Part shown: in pieces, positions 56,041 to 64,000 of the stretch
How the letters are laid out: each line of letters begins with the position of its first letter
Position numbering within the stretch: the stretch's first letter is position 1
Assembly: GCF_001974875.1 (NCBI RefSeq)
Contig: NZ_MTQD01000004.1
Coordinates: forward strand, 1-64,000
From: Pseudoalteromonas sp. EB27
GTDB lineage: Bacteria; Pseudomonadota; Gammaproteobacteria; Enterobacterales; Alteromonadaceae
Direction: 5' to 3'
DNA length: 64,000 nt
Made by a program: the position numbers and the translations under genes
The notes under the pieces: generated by a model
Told to the model about the DNA's origin: nothing
Seen by the model: only the letters and a program-made list of their open reading frames with translations
Database searches by the model: none

Positions 56041-58458
56041 ATGTTTAAACCAAGCTTGTTAACCTTGGCTATTTCGAGCGCTGTTTCTAGCGTATTTTTA
56101 TTACCAAATGCCGCTCTTGCTCAAGAAGAAGTTGCCGCTAAAAACAAATCACTCGAAGTAATCGAAGTTACAGCAACAAGGCGTAGCGGCTCTGTGCAAA
56201 ATGCACCGCTAAATATTACAGCGCTTGATGCAGATATTATGAAAGATCAAAATATCAGTGAGCTTGCGGATGTAGCACGCTGGGTACCTGGTTTAACAAT
56301 TACCGATCAAGGTGGCCGCTCAGGCTCACCTATTATTGTTCGTGGTTTAAATACAAATTCTTCTGGTCCATCGTCAGATGGCGGCACGGTATCTACTTAT
56401 ATAAACGAAATTCCAGTTTCGGTAGATATGCGCTTAGTAGATATTGAGCGCGTTGAAGTATTAATTGGGCCACAAGGCACCCTTTATGGTGCAGGCACAT
56501 TAGGCGGTGCAATTCGTTACATGCTTAAACAGCCTGAGCTTGATTTTACATCGCTTGAAGTTTACGGCGACCTATTTCAAACAAAAGAAAGTGACTCTTT
56601 AGGTGGCGAAGGCGGCTTTATATTTAACCTTCCTATTATTGAAGATAAATTAGCAGTTCGTGCAAGCTTAAACGTATATGAAGATCCGGGTTTTATCGAT
56701 TACGGTTATGTAGTGCGTGAGCCTGGCGTATCGTTGCCCGATCCAGATTGGAGCGACAGCTCAGCAGTTAATAACAACCTTAAAAATGTAAAAGACGCCA
56801 ACGGCGAAACCACCACAACAGGTCGTATTTCTGTACGTTTTAAACCAAATGAATCGTTTGAAGGTACGCTTAACTACTTTTACCAAAACCAAGACAGCGA
56901 AGGCCGCTCGATTGTTCATTACAACAGTCTTAATGCAAACAACGGTTTAAGCGACGTAATAGGTAAATACGAGTCAGCTTATCGCTTTGAAGAACCTCGC
57001 GAGAAAAAAGATCAATTACTAAGCCTTGAACTAAAAGCCGACTTAGGTTTTGCAGAGCTAGTATCGGCTACTGGTATTTCGAGCTTTGATGCCGACGGCC
57101 AACGCGACCAAACAGACTTGCTTATTCGTCTTGATTACGGCTATGAAGAGTTTCCTTCGTTTTCAACGTTTACCCGTGAAATTGACGAAGAAGATACCTT
57201 CACTCAAGAAATTCGCTTAGTGTCTCAAAGCGACAGCGACTTTAACTGGATTGTAGGTGGCTTTTACAACAAAACAGAAACCGAAGCATCAAGCAGAGAG
57301 TTTACGCCTGAGTTTGACCAATTCGCTGTTGATAACTTTGGTGGCGCGCAGCTAAGACCTGACTCGTTAGAATACTTAGAGCTTACAAAAAGTACCGTCA
57401 CTGAGTCTGCACTATTTGGTGAAGTGGGCTACCAAGTTACCGAAAAATTAGATATTACCATTGGTGCCCGTTTTTACGAATACGATGTAGAGTCGCAAGC
57501 TGCTTTTGACTTCCCACTAGCAAATACATTGTATAATGGCGCAGGTCCTGATGAAATAACCGTCGAATACGAAAAAGACGAAGCAGACGATAACGGTAAC
57601 TTATTTAAATTTAATGCAAAATACCAGTTTACTGACTCTGTAATGGGCTATGTAACAATCAGTGAAGGTTTCAGAATTGGCGGCTCAAACGGTTTAGTGT
57701 CTTGTCCTGATCCAATTGTTGAGGATCAACAAACAGGCTGTGGCAAACCTGACGAATTATTATATGAAGCAGACACCACAACAAACTACGAGCTAGGCTT
57801 TAAAAGTACATGGTTTAGAAGCCAACTACACTTTAACGCCGCGTTATTTAACGTAGATTGGGATGATGCGCAAATCACGGGCGCTACAGATATAGGCCAA
57901 TTAACATATATTTCAAACGCAGGCAGCGCTAATGCAAAAGGGGTTGAAATATCAACTCGTGCAATTTTATCTGACTCGTTCTCGGTTTATGCAACTTATG
58001 CCTACACAAAAGCAGAGCTAACATCAGACGCCCCATTTTTGTTTAACGCCGATGGCACCGGTGGCGCAGAAGATGGCGACCGTTTACCTGGTTCACCTGA
58101 AAACCAATTTTCGATGGGTGTAAACTATCAAACAGATGTGTTTAACGACAAAACGCTTGATATTAACTACGGTTTAACCGCGCAAAGCGATGTACTTTCA
58201 AGAGTAGGGCTTCGTGATAACGGCGAAACACTACCAGGTTACAGCTTAAGTAATATATCAGCTAAATTAACGGCTGATGCATGGTCAACTACGCTATATG
58301 TTGATAACCTATTCAACAAATACGCGGTTACATCCGTTCGTCGTTCAGATGCAGATATAACATCAGCTAATGGCGCCGACATACAACGTAACTACGGCCA
58401 TTACATTAATCGCCCGCTTACGGTAGGTGTTAAATTTAACTACAAATTTGAAATATAA
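56041..58458 (+). CDS. TonB-dependent outer-membrane receptor
   Basis: An 805-residue receptor from the ATG at 56041, preceded by GGGGATC (a TTG seven codons earlier is an alternative). Signal peptide about 1-28 (ANAALAQ-type end), TonB box LEVIEVTATRR, plug with IIVRGLNTN and VEVLIGPQGTLYGAGTLGGA, then a barrel ending in VGVKFNYKFEI. The plug resembles the IGPQGTLYG group often linked to carbohydrate or vitamin uptake rather than siderophores. No Fur site precedes it. A TPR-sulfotransferase gene lies downstream after a terminator. Confidence 0.9.
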   Translation: MFKPSLLTLAISSAVSSVFLLPNAALAQEEVAAKNKSLEVIEVTATRRSGSVQNAPLNITALDADIMKDQNISELADVARWVPGLTITDQGGRSGSPIIVRGLNTNSSGPSSDGGTVSTYINEIPVSVDMRLVDIERVEVLIGPQGTLYGAGTLGGAIRYMLKQPELDFTSLEVYGDLFQTKESDSLGGEGGFIFNLPIIEDKLAVRASLNVYEDPGFIDYGYVVREPGVSLPDPDWSDSSAVNNNLKNVKDANGETTTTGRISVRFKPNESFEGTLNYFYQNQDSEGRSIVHYNSLNANNGLSDVIGKYESAYRFEEPREKKDQLLSLELKADLGFAELVSATGISSFDADGQRDQTDLLIRLDYGYEEFPSFSTFTREIDEEDTFTQEIRLVSQSDSDFNWIVGGFYNKTETEASSREFTPEFDQFAVDNFGGAQLRPDSLEYLELTKSTVTESALFGEVGYQVTEKLDITIGARFYEYDVESQAAFDFPLANTLYNGAGPDEITVEYEKDEADDNGNLFKFNAKYQFTDSVMGYVTISEGFRIGGSNGLVSCPDPIVEDQQTGCGKPDELLYEADTTTNYELGFKSTWFRSQLHFNAALFNVDWDDAQITGATDIGQLTYISNAGSANAKGVEISTRAILSDSFSVYATYAYTKAELTSDAPFLFNADGTGGAEDGDRLPGSPENQFSMGVNYQTDVFNDKTLDINYGLTAQSDVLSRVGLRDNGETLPGYSLSNISAKLTADAWSTTLYVDNLFNKYAVTSVRRSDADITSANGADIQRNYGHYINRPLTVGVKFNYKFEI

Positions 58459-58502
58459 TTTAAGCGACTTTTAAACAGTCTCACTTTTTAAATACTGTTT
58501 TA

Positions 58503-58529
58503 AGGCTCAAATTTATTTGAGCCTTTTTA
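58503..58529 (+). terminator. Terminator between the TonB receptor and sulfotransferase genes
   Basis: A 9-bp stem AGGCTCAAA (58503-58511) / TTTGAGCCT (58516-58524) with TTTA loop, followed by a T-run. It ends 33 bp before the next start codon, so the next gene needs readthrough or its own promoter. Confidence 0.82.
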
Positions 58530-58561
58530 TTTTCTTTTACAAAATAATAATTACCAAAACC

Positions 58562-60145
58562 ATGCAGCCAAATTTAAAGCAACTTCATCAAAGCGCAATA
58601 CACTCCCTAAACCAAGGTAAAATAGAGCAAGCACACAAAGCCCTAGTGGAGTTAGTTACACTCAAACCAGACTTTGCTGATGGGTATTTTTTGTTAGCTA
58701 TGGTTAATTTAACTGTTGGGCAAATACACAAAGCAATAAAGCTCATCGAAAAAGCCCTCACCCTTGGCCAAAGTATTGAATACACCGCGCAACTTGCTAA
58801 ATGTTACGCACTTACTGGCGAATTACAAAAAGCAAAAAACACCGCACTCTCGGTGCCATTAAAACAAATAACTAAAGCACTTGATGCCGACACACTCGGC
58901 GTTGCACTTACTCAAGCAGGCATTCACGAACAAGCACTTAACTACTTTGAGTGCGCTATTAAACTGGCTACAGCAGCTAACAAAGCTCAACCACCGTTTT
59001 ATTATAACTACGGTGTAAGCGCTAAGTTTTTAGGACTATTTGATAAAGCCCAACACGCTTTTGAAAATGCCATAGCGCTTAACCCGCTGCACCATCAAAG
59101 TCATTTTGCATTAAGTGATTTAACTAAAGTAAGTAGGCAAAAAAACCACATTGAACGCTTAAAAAACGTGTTTGAGCAAGTAACGCACCCCGATACAAAA
59201 CTACATATTGGCCATGCTTTAGCAAAAGAGTATCAAGATCTTGGTGAGTTTTCAGAGGCTTTTACCGCGTTAGAGCAAGGTAAAGTAGCAAAACGTGCTG
59301 TGCAGCCGTTTGATCATAAAAGCTCAACTGAGTTATTTGAACATATTAAACGCTTAAGTGAGCAGCATAAACAAGCGCTAACACAAGGTAACCCAACGGC
59401 CGAACCTATTTTTGTATTAGGCATGCCCCGCTCTGGCACCACATTAGTTGAGCGTATTTTATCGAGCCACAGCGACGTGCAATCAGCCGGTGAATTACAA
59501 GACTTTGGCCTAAGTGTTAAAAAGCTAAGCCAAACGCAAACACCGCATGTACTCGACACTCAAACACTCAGTAAAGCCTACGAGCTTGATTTTAATCAGC
59601 TTGGGTCAACCTATTTAAACGCTACACGCGTAATAACAGGCAGCCACAAACACTTTATTGATAAGCTCCCGTTTAACTTTTTTTATATCGATTTAATAAC
59701 CAAAGCACTGCCAAACGCTAAGATTATTTGCATGCTGCGCGACCCTATGGACACCTGCATTGGTAACTACCGCCAGTTATTTACCATTAATAACCCCTAC
59801 TACGCGTACTCGCTCGATTTACTCGACACCGCTAAAATTTACAGCCGTTTTTACAAACTAATGCAGCACTTTAGTACCCTGCACAGCAATATAAAATTAG
59901 TAAAATACGAAGAGTTAGTCGCACAGCCCGAGCAACAAATTAAAGAGTTAGTCAGCTTTTGTAACTTAGATTGGCAAGCACAATGTATAGATTTTCACTT
60001 AAACACCGCACCGGTTTCTACTGCCAGTAAAGTACAAGTACGCCAACCACTTAATAATAAAGCAATTGGCCGCTGGAAAGCATTTAGGCCCCATACTGAT
60101 GAAATTGAAGAGTACCTTTTAAAACAAGGTATTAGTATTGAGTAA
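58562..60145 (+). CDS. TPR-containing sulfotransferase
   Basis: A 527-residue protein from the ATG at 58562; the open frame upstream runs through the terminator and is ignored. The N-terminal half (about 1-260) has several TPR repeats (GKIEQAHKALVELVTLKPD type). The C-terminal half is a sulfotransferase: the PAPS 5'-phosphosulfate loop VLGMPRSGTTLVER (285-298) and the 3'-phosphate region MLRDPMDTCIGNY near 388. It would transfer sulfate from PAPS to an unknown acceptor. In this order such genes often follow TonB receptors in marine gammaproteobacteria. Confidence 0.85.
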   Translation: MQPNLKQLHQSAIHSLNQGKIEQAHKALVELVTLKPDFADGYFLLAMVNLTVGQIHKAIKLIEKALTLGQSIEYTAQLAKCYALTGELQKAKNTALSVPLKQITKALDADTLGVALTQAGIHEQALNYFECAIKLATAANKAQPPFYYNYGVSAKFLGLFDKAQHAFENAIALNPLHHQSHFALSDLTKVSRQKNHIERLKNVFEQVTHPDTKLHIGHALAKEYQDLGEFSEAFTALEQGKVAKRAVQPFDHKSSTELFEHIKRLSEQHKQALTQGNPTAEPIFVLGMPRSGTTLVERILSSHSDVQSAGELQDFGLSVKKLSQTQTPHVLDTQTLSKAYELDFNQLGSTYLNATRVITGSHKHFIDKLPFNFFYIDLITKALPNAKIICMLRDPMDTCIGNYRQLFTINNPYYAYSLDLLDTAKIYSRFYKLMQHFSTLHSNIKLVKYEELVAQPEQQIKELVSFCNLDWQAQCIDFHLNTAPVSTASKVQVRQPLNNKAIGRWKAFRPHTDEIEEYLLKQGISIE

Positions 60146-60576
60146 TGGTTTTATGGCTTGGGAGTTAAAGGGATGGACTTAGGGATAATACGCTTTGTGC
60201 TAGCGTAGGTCGAATAAGCGAAGCGCCATCCTACACTGTAAAATACCTTGTCATTTATTATCAACATTTTATGTTGTCGAGTGGTTGAGCGGACCTTCAT
60301 TATTCAGTCAATTCAAGAGGAAAAGACCAGGTTGTACATACTGGTAGAGTGAAGGTATCAGCTAAAATTCGTCTACAATGAATGCCTACGCAATGAGTGC
60401 AAAAAGTTAACACTCACTGCTGTAAAAGTTTTACGTTGACCCTGCCCCAGTATGAAAAGTTCACTTTCGGGTAGTTAAACCGTGTATTGACGTTTACACA
60501 ACTCACATTTACACCCAACGTGCTGGTCACTTTGTCCCGTCTAAAACCGCAGCGGGACAAGAGATACGCGCCAATT
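60146..60576. other. Intergenic stretch with a REP-like hairpin and a GC-rich stem
   Basis: GTAGG (60205-60209) and CCTAC (60230-60234) flank AATAAGCGAAGCGC, the form of a short repetitive extragenic element. TTGTCCCG (60532-60539) pairs with CGGGACAA (60553-60560) and may end the minus-strand stress gene. The 60260-60520 part holds no reading frame or known repeat that I can name. Confidence 0.45.
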
Positions 60577-61008
60577 TTATTTGACTATTAACACTGGGCA
60601 ACTAGCTTTATTGGCGATCGTTTCTGCAACGTTAACATTCAAAAAATGAGAAAGTCCGGTTCTTCCATGACTGGCAATTACCACCATTCCTATATCACCA
60701 CTATTAGTCTCATCTAAAATCTCATTAATAGCATCACCATGTCGAATAACCGTTTCAATCTTTAAATCAGTATTCAACTGACCTAATAGCTCGTGCATTT
60801 TACTCGCCGCAGCGTCTTCCATATTTTTAGCTAACTCTTGGGGAGTTATCGCAAGGATCATATAATTCTCATTATCTGAAGGCTGATCAACAATGTGTAA
60901 AATACGAATGCCTACTTGATATAAATATGCCATTTCAATGGCATATTGCAAAGCATGTGATGCAGTATCAGAAAAATCCGTAGGCCATAAAATATTACCT
61001 GTGCGCAT
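60577..61008 (-). CDS. Universal stress protein (UspA family)
   Basis: A 143-residue single-domain Usp protein. ATG at 61008 is preferred because AAGGAG lies 6 bp before it; an in-frame ATG five codons upstream lacks this. The first strand ILWPTDFSD and the ATP-binding loop ASHGRTGLSHFL near the C-terminus (the G-x-x-G then Ser pattern) are clear, ending in CPVLIV. It should bind ATP. A perfect FNR site lies 116 bp upstream, suggesting induction under low oxygen. Confidence 0.9.
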   Translation of the reverse strand: MRTGNILWPTDFSDTASHALQYAIEMAYLYQVGIRILHIVDQPSDNENYMILAITPQELAKNMEDAAASKMHELLGQLNTDLKIETVIRHGDAINEILDETNSGDIGMVVIASHGRTGLSHFLNVNVAETIANKASCPVLIVK

Positions 61009-61123
61009 ATTATTCTCCTTCACAATTTAAAGTCATATTTTTCAAGGATATTACCAACTCCATAAGAATGGACTCGGCTCCATCTCAGCAAGTTAAGTGT
61101 AGTGAGTATTAAAGGGTTATCTA

Positions 61124-61137
61124 TTGATTACGATCAA
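61124..61137. promoter_or_regulatory. FNR/CRP-family binding site, perfect FNR consensus
   Basis: TTGATTACGATCAA agrees with the FNR consensus TTGATnnnnATCAA at every specified position. It lies between the divergent UspA gene (start 61008) and a possible 23-codon ORF (start 61182). FNR/EtrA-type regulators bind such sites under low oxygen. Confidence 0.75.
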
Positions 61138-61181
61138 TAAATAACAATTAGGCACTAAAAGTAACAATACCTCATCAATTT

Positions 61182-61253
61182 ATGCTTCTTGATTTGGCTG
61201 TGATTGCGGGGTTTATTACTCTGGTTGTCGTTGTTGTTTTTTTTATAAGATAA
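61182..61253 (+). CDS. Possible 23-residue membrane microprotein
   Basis: ATG at 61182 opens a frame of 23 codons to TAA. The predicted peptide is a single hydrophobic helix (LAVIAGFITLVVVVVFFI after MLLD), ending in Arg. It lies 44 bp downstream of the FNR site. No ribosome-binding sequence precedes the ATG and no neighbour supports it. Real microproteins of this type (KdpF, CydX-like) exist, but this one is uncertain. Confidence 0.25.
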   Translation: MLLDLAVIAGFITLVVVVVFFIR

Positions 61254-61275
61254 TCAATATTTGGAATAATTGGGG

Positions 61276-61687
61276 CTGATAGACAGTTTTTCGCTCACAG
61301 ATGAACTCACACATAAGCAGTCATTGATGACCCCTGATGTGTGAAGTCCAGATTTGACCTTATTCGTTCTTGAATTGGATCATATAAACAGTAAACAAGC
61401 CAGTGCTTTAATTGGAGTCGCACCAATAAACAAAGAAAGTGGGCGATTTAAAGGTCATCGAAAAACACAAGGTGGACGACCGCAAGTGAGAACCGTTTTG
61501 TACATGGGAATGATGTCAGCGATGCAATCAAACCCTGCTTTTAAAGCAACATATCAGCGGTTATTAGCCGCAGGGAACCTCAAAAGTTGCCATTATTGCA
61601 TGTATTAGAAAGATGATTGTTATCTTAAACTCAATGCTAAGAGATGGTGTTTTATGGGAAGCGCCAAAGTTACAAATTAACTATTGA
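61276..61687 (+). pseudogene. Decayed IS110-family transposase fragment
   Basis: The frame encodes the C-terminal (Transposase_20) region of IS110 transposases: INSKQASALIGVAPINKE, then GGRPQVRTVLYMGMMSA. A TGA stop at 61342-61344 lies before it in the same frame (after SLTDELTHKQSLMTPDV), and the family's next segment KVAIIACIRKM continues in the +1 frame because of one extra A in the AAAA run near 61583. With both lesions and no N-terminal catalytic half, it is inactive. No clear element ends were found. Confidence 0.8.
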
Positions 61688-61727
61688 CGACATACTCTCT
61701 TGGTATATACCTTTTAAAAATTTTAGA

Positions 61728-62072
61728 TTACTCAGGCTTAAATGCATCACGTAACGTACGAGGAACACTATTAAACCATGATGAAACTTCTTGAGGAAGA
61801 TTTTTGGCGTCTGGTTCAATACGATATAGAGTACAATCTTCCCCTACATTTCCAGGGAGTTTTAATAACTGTTCTTCAAATTGTTCAAGTTCAGGCAAAC
61901 TACAATAAGAGTAAAGGTGATCATTGTTGTAAAAAGTCTTAGGAGGAAAAGTTTGTTTTATTAACATACTTAGCGGAATAGTTTTTGAAGTTGTGTCTTT
62001 AAAGTAAGTTGGTAAGTCTAGTTTTATAAATATTAAGTCATTTTTTATATCAATGATGCTTTGTTCAGTCAT
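61728..62072 (-). CDS. Hypothetical protein of a probable integron cassette
   Basis: A 114-residue soluble protein with no recognised domain (start MTEQSIIDIKNDL; it ends in FKPE). Ribosome site AAGGAATAAATTC is good. It lies between an attC-like site (its upstream cassette boundary) and the IS110 remnant on the 3' side. No attC was found after its stop, so the cassette end appears lost. Function unknown. Confidence 0.6.
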   Translation of the reverse strand: MTEQSIIDIKNDLIFIKLDLPTYFKDTTSKTIPLSMLIKQTFPPKTFYNNDHLYSYCSLPELEQFEEQLLKLPGNVGEDCTLYRIEPDAKNLPQEVSSWFNSVPRTLRDAFKPE

Positions 62073-62117
62073 GAATTTATTCCTTTAATTATTCAAATTT
62101 ACAGCAATATTTGCCAA

Positions 62118-62191
62118 GGTATATAACGCCTCGCTCACCAGAATTTTGGGAGCAAAGCGAGTAAAGTTTCTGTGTGTAGCGACTTGTTATA
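62118..62191 (-). repeat. attC-like integron recombination site
   Basis: Read on the minus strand from 62191: TATAACAAGTCGCT, a variable middle, then AGCGAGGCGTTATATACC. The outer boxes TATAAC / GTTATA and the inner boxes CGCT / AGCG are inverted repeats, as in Vibrio/Pseudoalteromonas attC sites of about 70 bp. The stop codon of the 62187-62921 gene (TAA) lies in the first box, as is usual for gene cassettes. No integrase gene is in the window. Confidence 0.7.
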
Positions 62192-62921
62192 TTTTTTGTA
62201 CACCCATTTCGCTATAAAAACTATTCTCTATTTCATTAGCTCTACTGCCATTAATCTTTGAGTAATCAAATTTATATTTTAACTCCATGGATGCTAACTG
62301 AACAGCAGAATGAATAAGTTCTAAATCAATTTCAGCGCCAAAATGATATAGCTCTTTCATAATTGTTGTGTATTTTGATGCATAATATCTAACAAAATAA
62401 TGCTCGTCACTTAGGTTGTTAATCTCTAATAAAGCAATTACGTATCGTTGTAATCTTAACGTAAGGCTTTGTGTATAAGTTCGATATATTGCGTGTTCTT
62501 CCCTAACTCCAAACTTTATTAAGTGCGGAACAATTTCGTCAATTTTTAGAGTTGGATTAGTTATCATCGAAAAATGATGACAAACTTCTGATTTTCTCGG
62601 ATGAGTTAAGTTCGAACTTAATAAATTTCTAACGTCTTGAGCTGGAAAAGTAATTGATAAAATATCTTTGATTTCTTCTTCACATTTGTTTAGCTCACTG
62701 CTCAATTGACTAAAAACAAAAGCTATCCTCGTTCGGTTTAAATTGTGTACAACAGCCCAAAGTGAAAATAATGCAACTGCTGCTGAAATACACTTTATAG
62801 GAAAAGAAAAAATCGTCGTGAAGTTGGTGAAACCATTTGAGCTAAAACTAAATTCTAGAGATCCTTCATTACAAAGGATTGAGAAGTAACTTATTATCGA
62901 GATTGAGAAAATAGTGAACAT
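62187..62921 (-). CDS. Membrane protein of unknown function, probable integron cassette gene
   Basis: A 244-residue protein with two N-terminal TM helices (about 3-18 and 41-60) and a soluble helical C-terminal domain containing LSSELNKCEEEIKDI. I do not recognise the family. Its TAA is part of the attC-like site at 62118-62191, so it has the layout of an integron cassette. No ribosome site is evident before the ATG at 62921. Cassette genes of this size in related genomes often have unknown or defence-related roles; here that is not shown. Confidence 0.6.
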   Translation of the reverse strand: MFTIFSISIISYFSILCNEGSLEFSFSSNGFTNFTTIFSFPIKCISAAVALFSLWAVVHNLNRTRIAFVFSQLSSELNKCEEEIKDILSITFPAQDVRNLLSSNLTHPRKSEVCHHFSMITNPTLKIDEIVPHLIKFGVREEHAIYRTYTQSLTLRLQRYVIALLEINNLSDEHYFVRYYASKYTTIMKELYHFGAEIDLELIHSAVQLASMELKYKFDYSKINGSRANEIENSFYSEMGVQKI

Positions 62922-63313
62922 TAACCAAAAGATGGTTTTCTCAACTAAACCTAGATGATTTTTTTAATGCTTCCTTTCAAGGATTGTGCTCCGAACTTCT
63001 TAGAAAATATAACAGCTTATTGAACACCATTTTGGTGGTTATAACACAGCAAAACGGCGTATGTTACATACCATGATAATTTCACTAATAATTACCTTTG
63101 TAAACAAGCAATTAAAACAGCTAGAAATTAAGCATGTTATTTTGCCCCAAAACGGCGTTTAATAATGTTATTGGACAAAATTAGATTTCCACACAAAACA
63201 CAGGAATAAATTTAACTTTTTCAGTGTCCGGTTATCGCTCTAAGCCAACTAATAGCTACATGCAATTTGCAGATACTCAATACTCTAAAGCAGCATAATT
63301 GCACTAATATTAG
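62922..63313. other. Intergenic stretch next to the cassette genes
   Basis: No reading frame is supported. It includes the possible degenerate attC at 63008-63045. The string AAAACGGCGT occurs twice (63051-63060 and near 63151), a hint of further repeat-like or attC-derived sequence. The rest is AT-rich. Confidence 0.4.
63008..63045 (-). repeat. Possible short or degenerate attC site
   Basis: TATAAC (63008-63013) and GTTATAAC (63038-63045) flank AACACCATTTTGGTGGTT, which is itself a stem. Size (38 bp) is short for an attC. Its position upstream of the cassette gene at 62921 fits the boundary of that cassette. Confidence 0.35.
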
Positions 63314-63718
63314 TTACAAATCGTTACTCGAATACACACTTAAAATAGGGAATTTATAATCGGCAAACGATACAGTTACCGATTGTGTTTCGTTACCTTT
63401 AAAACCGAGTTTAAATTCAATTGGCATGAATCGGCTGCCGTCAGCAAAAAGTGCAAGTATGTGTTCCTCGCCTAATTCTCGATTGCCTGACGATAAGTTA
63501 GTAAGTGTTATAACAGCCCAGCGTTCGCCCTCTTCATTGCTCATTAATACATAATTAACGATTTTAAAATCCCCTTTTTTAGGGGTTATGTTGCTATCGT
63601 TTGCAAACGATAAGTGCATGCTATTTGGTACTGCACGGTCAACATTTAGCGCGTTGATAGAGTCAGCTTGGGTTGCCCACGAAAGCACCAATAAAATAAT
63701 CACTAAGACTTTATTCAA
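63314..63718 (-). CDS. Secreted or periplasmic hypothetical protein
   Basis: A 134-residue protein from the TTG at 63718, chosen because AAGGA lies 7 bp before it and a signal peptide follows at once (VLVIILLVLSWATQADS). The longer frame from 63781 would encode only a tandem LLGN-type repeat made from 12-bp DNA repeats. The mature part is likely a beta-sandwich (ITLTNLSSGNRELGEEH). Family not recognised. Confidence 0.55.
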   Translation of the reverse strand: MNKVLVIILLVLSWATQADSINALNVDRAVPNSMHLSFANDSNITPKKGDFKIVNYVLMSNEEGERWAVITLTNLSSGNRELGEEHILALFADGSRFMPIEFKLGFKGNETQSVTVSFADYKFPILSVYSSNDL

Positions 63719-63733
63719 TGTTAGTTCCTTTTT

Positions 63734-63781
63734 ATTACCTAGTAAATTACCTAATAAATTACGTAACAAATTACATAACAA
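63734..63781. repeat. Four tandem 12-bp repeats
   Basis: ATTACCTAGTAA, ATTACCTAATAA, ATTACGTAACAA and ATTACATAACAA follow each other without gaps. They lie directly upstream of the ribosome site of the 63718 gene, so they form its leader or promoter. Copy number may vary between strains. Confidence 0.8.
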
Positions 63782-63986
63782 TAACTGTTTAAATTATATT
63801 CGCATTCCATACCTATTATGTAAACAAACAATCATCGCAATTTTACCCAGCGCTTTGGCTGCGCCACTACAGACTAAGCGCTCATTCAGTGTGCTTGCGC
63901 TACTTTAGGGTAATAACGAGTGATAAGAGTAAATAATTCAAAGCTAACTTAAAGTGAAAAGCGCGATTAAACAGGAGTATAAACGT

Positions 63987-64000
63987 ATGGCAAGCACACA
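63987..64000 (+). CDS. Start of a gene cut by the window end
   Basis: ATG at 63987 has a good ribosome site (AGGAG at 63973-63977, 9 bp away) and opens a frame MAST that runs off the window. Product cannot be inferred from four codons. Confidence 0.45.

Noticed and set aside
61354..61608. Intact small transposase gene
   Set aside because: It begins at a TTG after an in-frame stop and ends by a frameshift; the family frame continues on both sides.
63734..63781. CRISPR-like array
   Set aside because: Repeats are 12 bp, contiguous, and without spacers, so this is a minisatellite.
1..64000. tRNA, rRNA or replication-origin features
   Set aside because: No cloverleaf, rRNA core sequences or DnaA-box cluster could be recognised by eye.

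Overview
The window looks like chromosomal DNA of a low-GC marine gammaproteobacterium of the Alteromonadales, most likely Pseudoalteromonas. This rests on the AT-rich base composition, the mix of gene families (RlmF, UppP, a UPF0016 manganese exporter behind a yybP-ykoY riboswitch, TonB receptors, TPR-sulfotransferase, many PAS/GGDEF/hybrid-kinase sensors) and the short intergenic repeats. The genus is inferred from family knowledge, not from a search. No rRNA, tRNA or CRISPR array was seen.

Layout. 1-381: the end of an IS50-like IS4-family element inserted in a copy of a miniature inverted-repeat element. 379-8494: housekeeping and repair genes (hydrolase, rlmF, ltaE, tdk, ogt coupled to an Ada-AraC-AlkA fusion, a Fur-box-preceded small operon ending in Mn-type sodA, a GNAT). 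8507-19405: a giant hybrid kinase, a CDF exporter, then an iron block (PepSY protein, Fur box, TonB receptor, two bacterioferritin subunits, convergent bfd). 19406-22290: an old-yellow-enzyme/LysR pair with higher GC than its surroundings, possibly acquired. 22494-25982: manganese riboswitch and mneA, thioredoxin-like protein, chemoreceptor, isochorismatase-family hydrolase. 26149-35717: a 1499-residue beta-propeller GGDEF-EAL protein, a second CDF protein, a diguanylate cyclase, qmcA-nfeD, SMP-30 protein. 35963-38153: a Fur-box-preceded three-gene PepSY operon with 4-bp overlaps. 38321-46771: uppP, a hybrid kinase, small membrane proteins, ahpCF, a BMT5-like methyltransferase. 46799-55561: GMC oxidoreductase with a divergent AraC regulator whose end was rewritten by a MITE, a Gfo/Idh/MocA enzyme, GntR regulator, rhtA, an MFS carrier, a YqjM-type flavin oxidoreductase. 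56041-60145: TonB receptor and TPR-sulfotransferase. 60577-63718: universal stress gene with a perfect FNR site, a decayed IS110 transposase, and two hypothetical genes that look like orphan integron cassettes with an attC site. The window ends at the start codon of a truncated gene.

Themes. Iron handling recurs: Fur-box candidates precede the sodA operon, a TonB receptor and the PepSY operon, and the two bacterioferritin genes encode subunits with complementary defects (one keeps the ferroxidase ligands, the other keeps the haem methionine), suggesting a mixed shell served by the nearby bfd. Oxidative stress is covered by sodA and ahpCF, manganese balance by mneA. Cyclic-di-GMP and two-component sensing take up about 14 kb. 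The accessory signals most worth a second look are the cassette remnants at 61.7-63.0 kb, the two MITE families, the FNR site with a 23-residue ORF, and the bacterioferritin pair.
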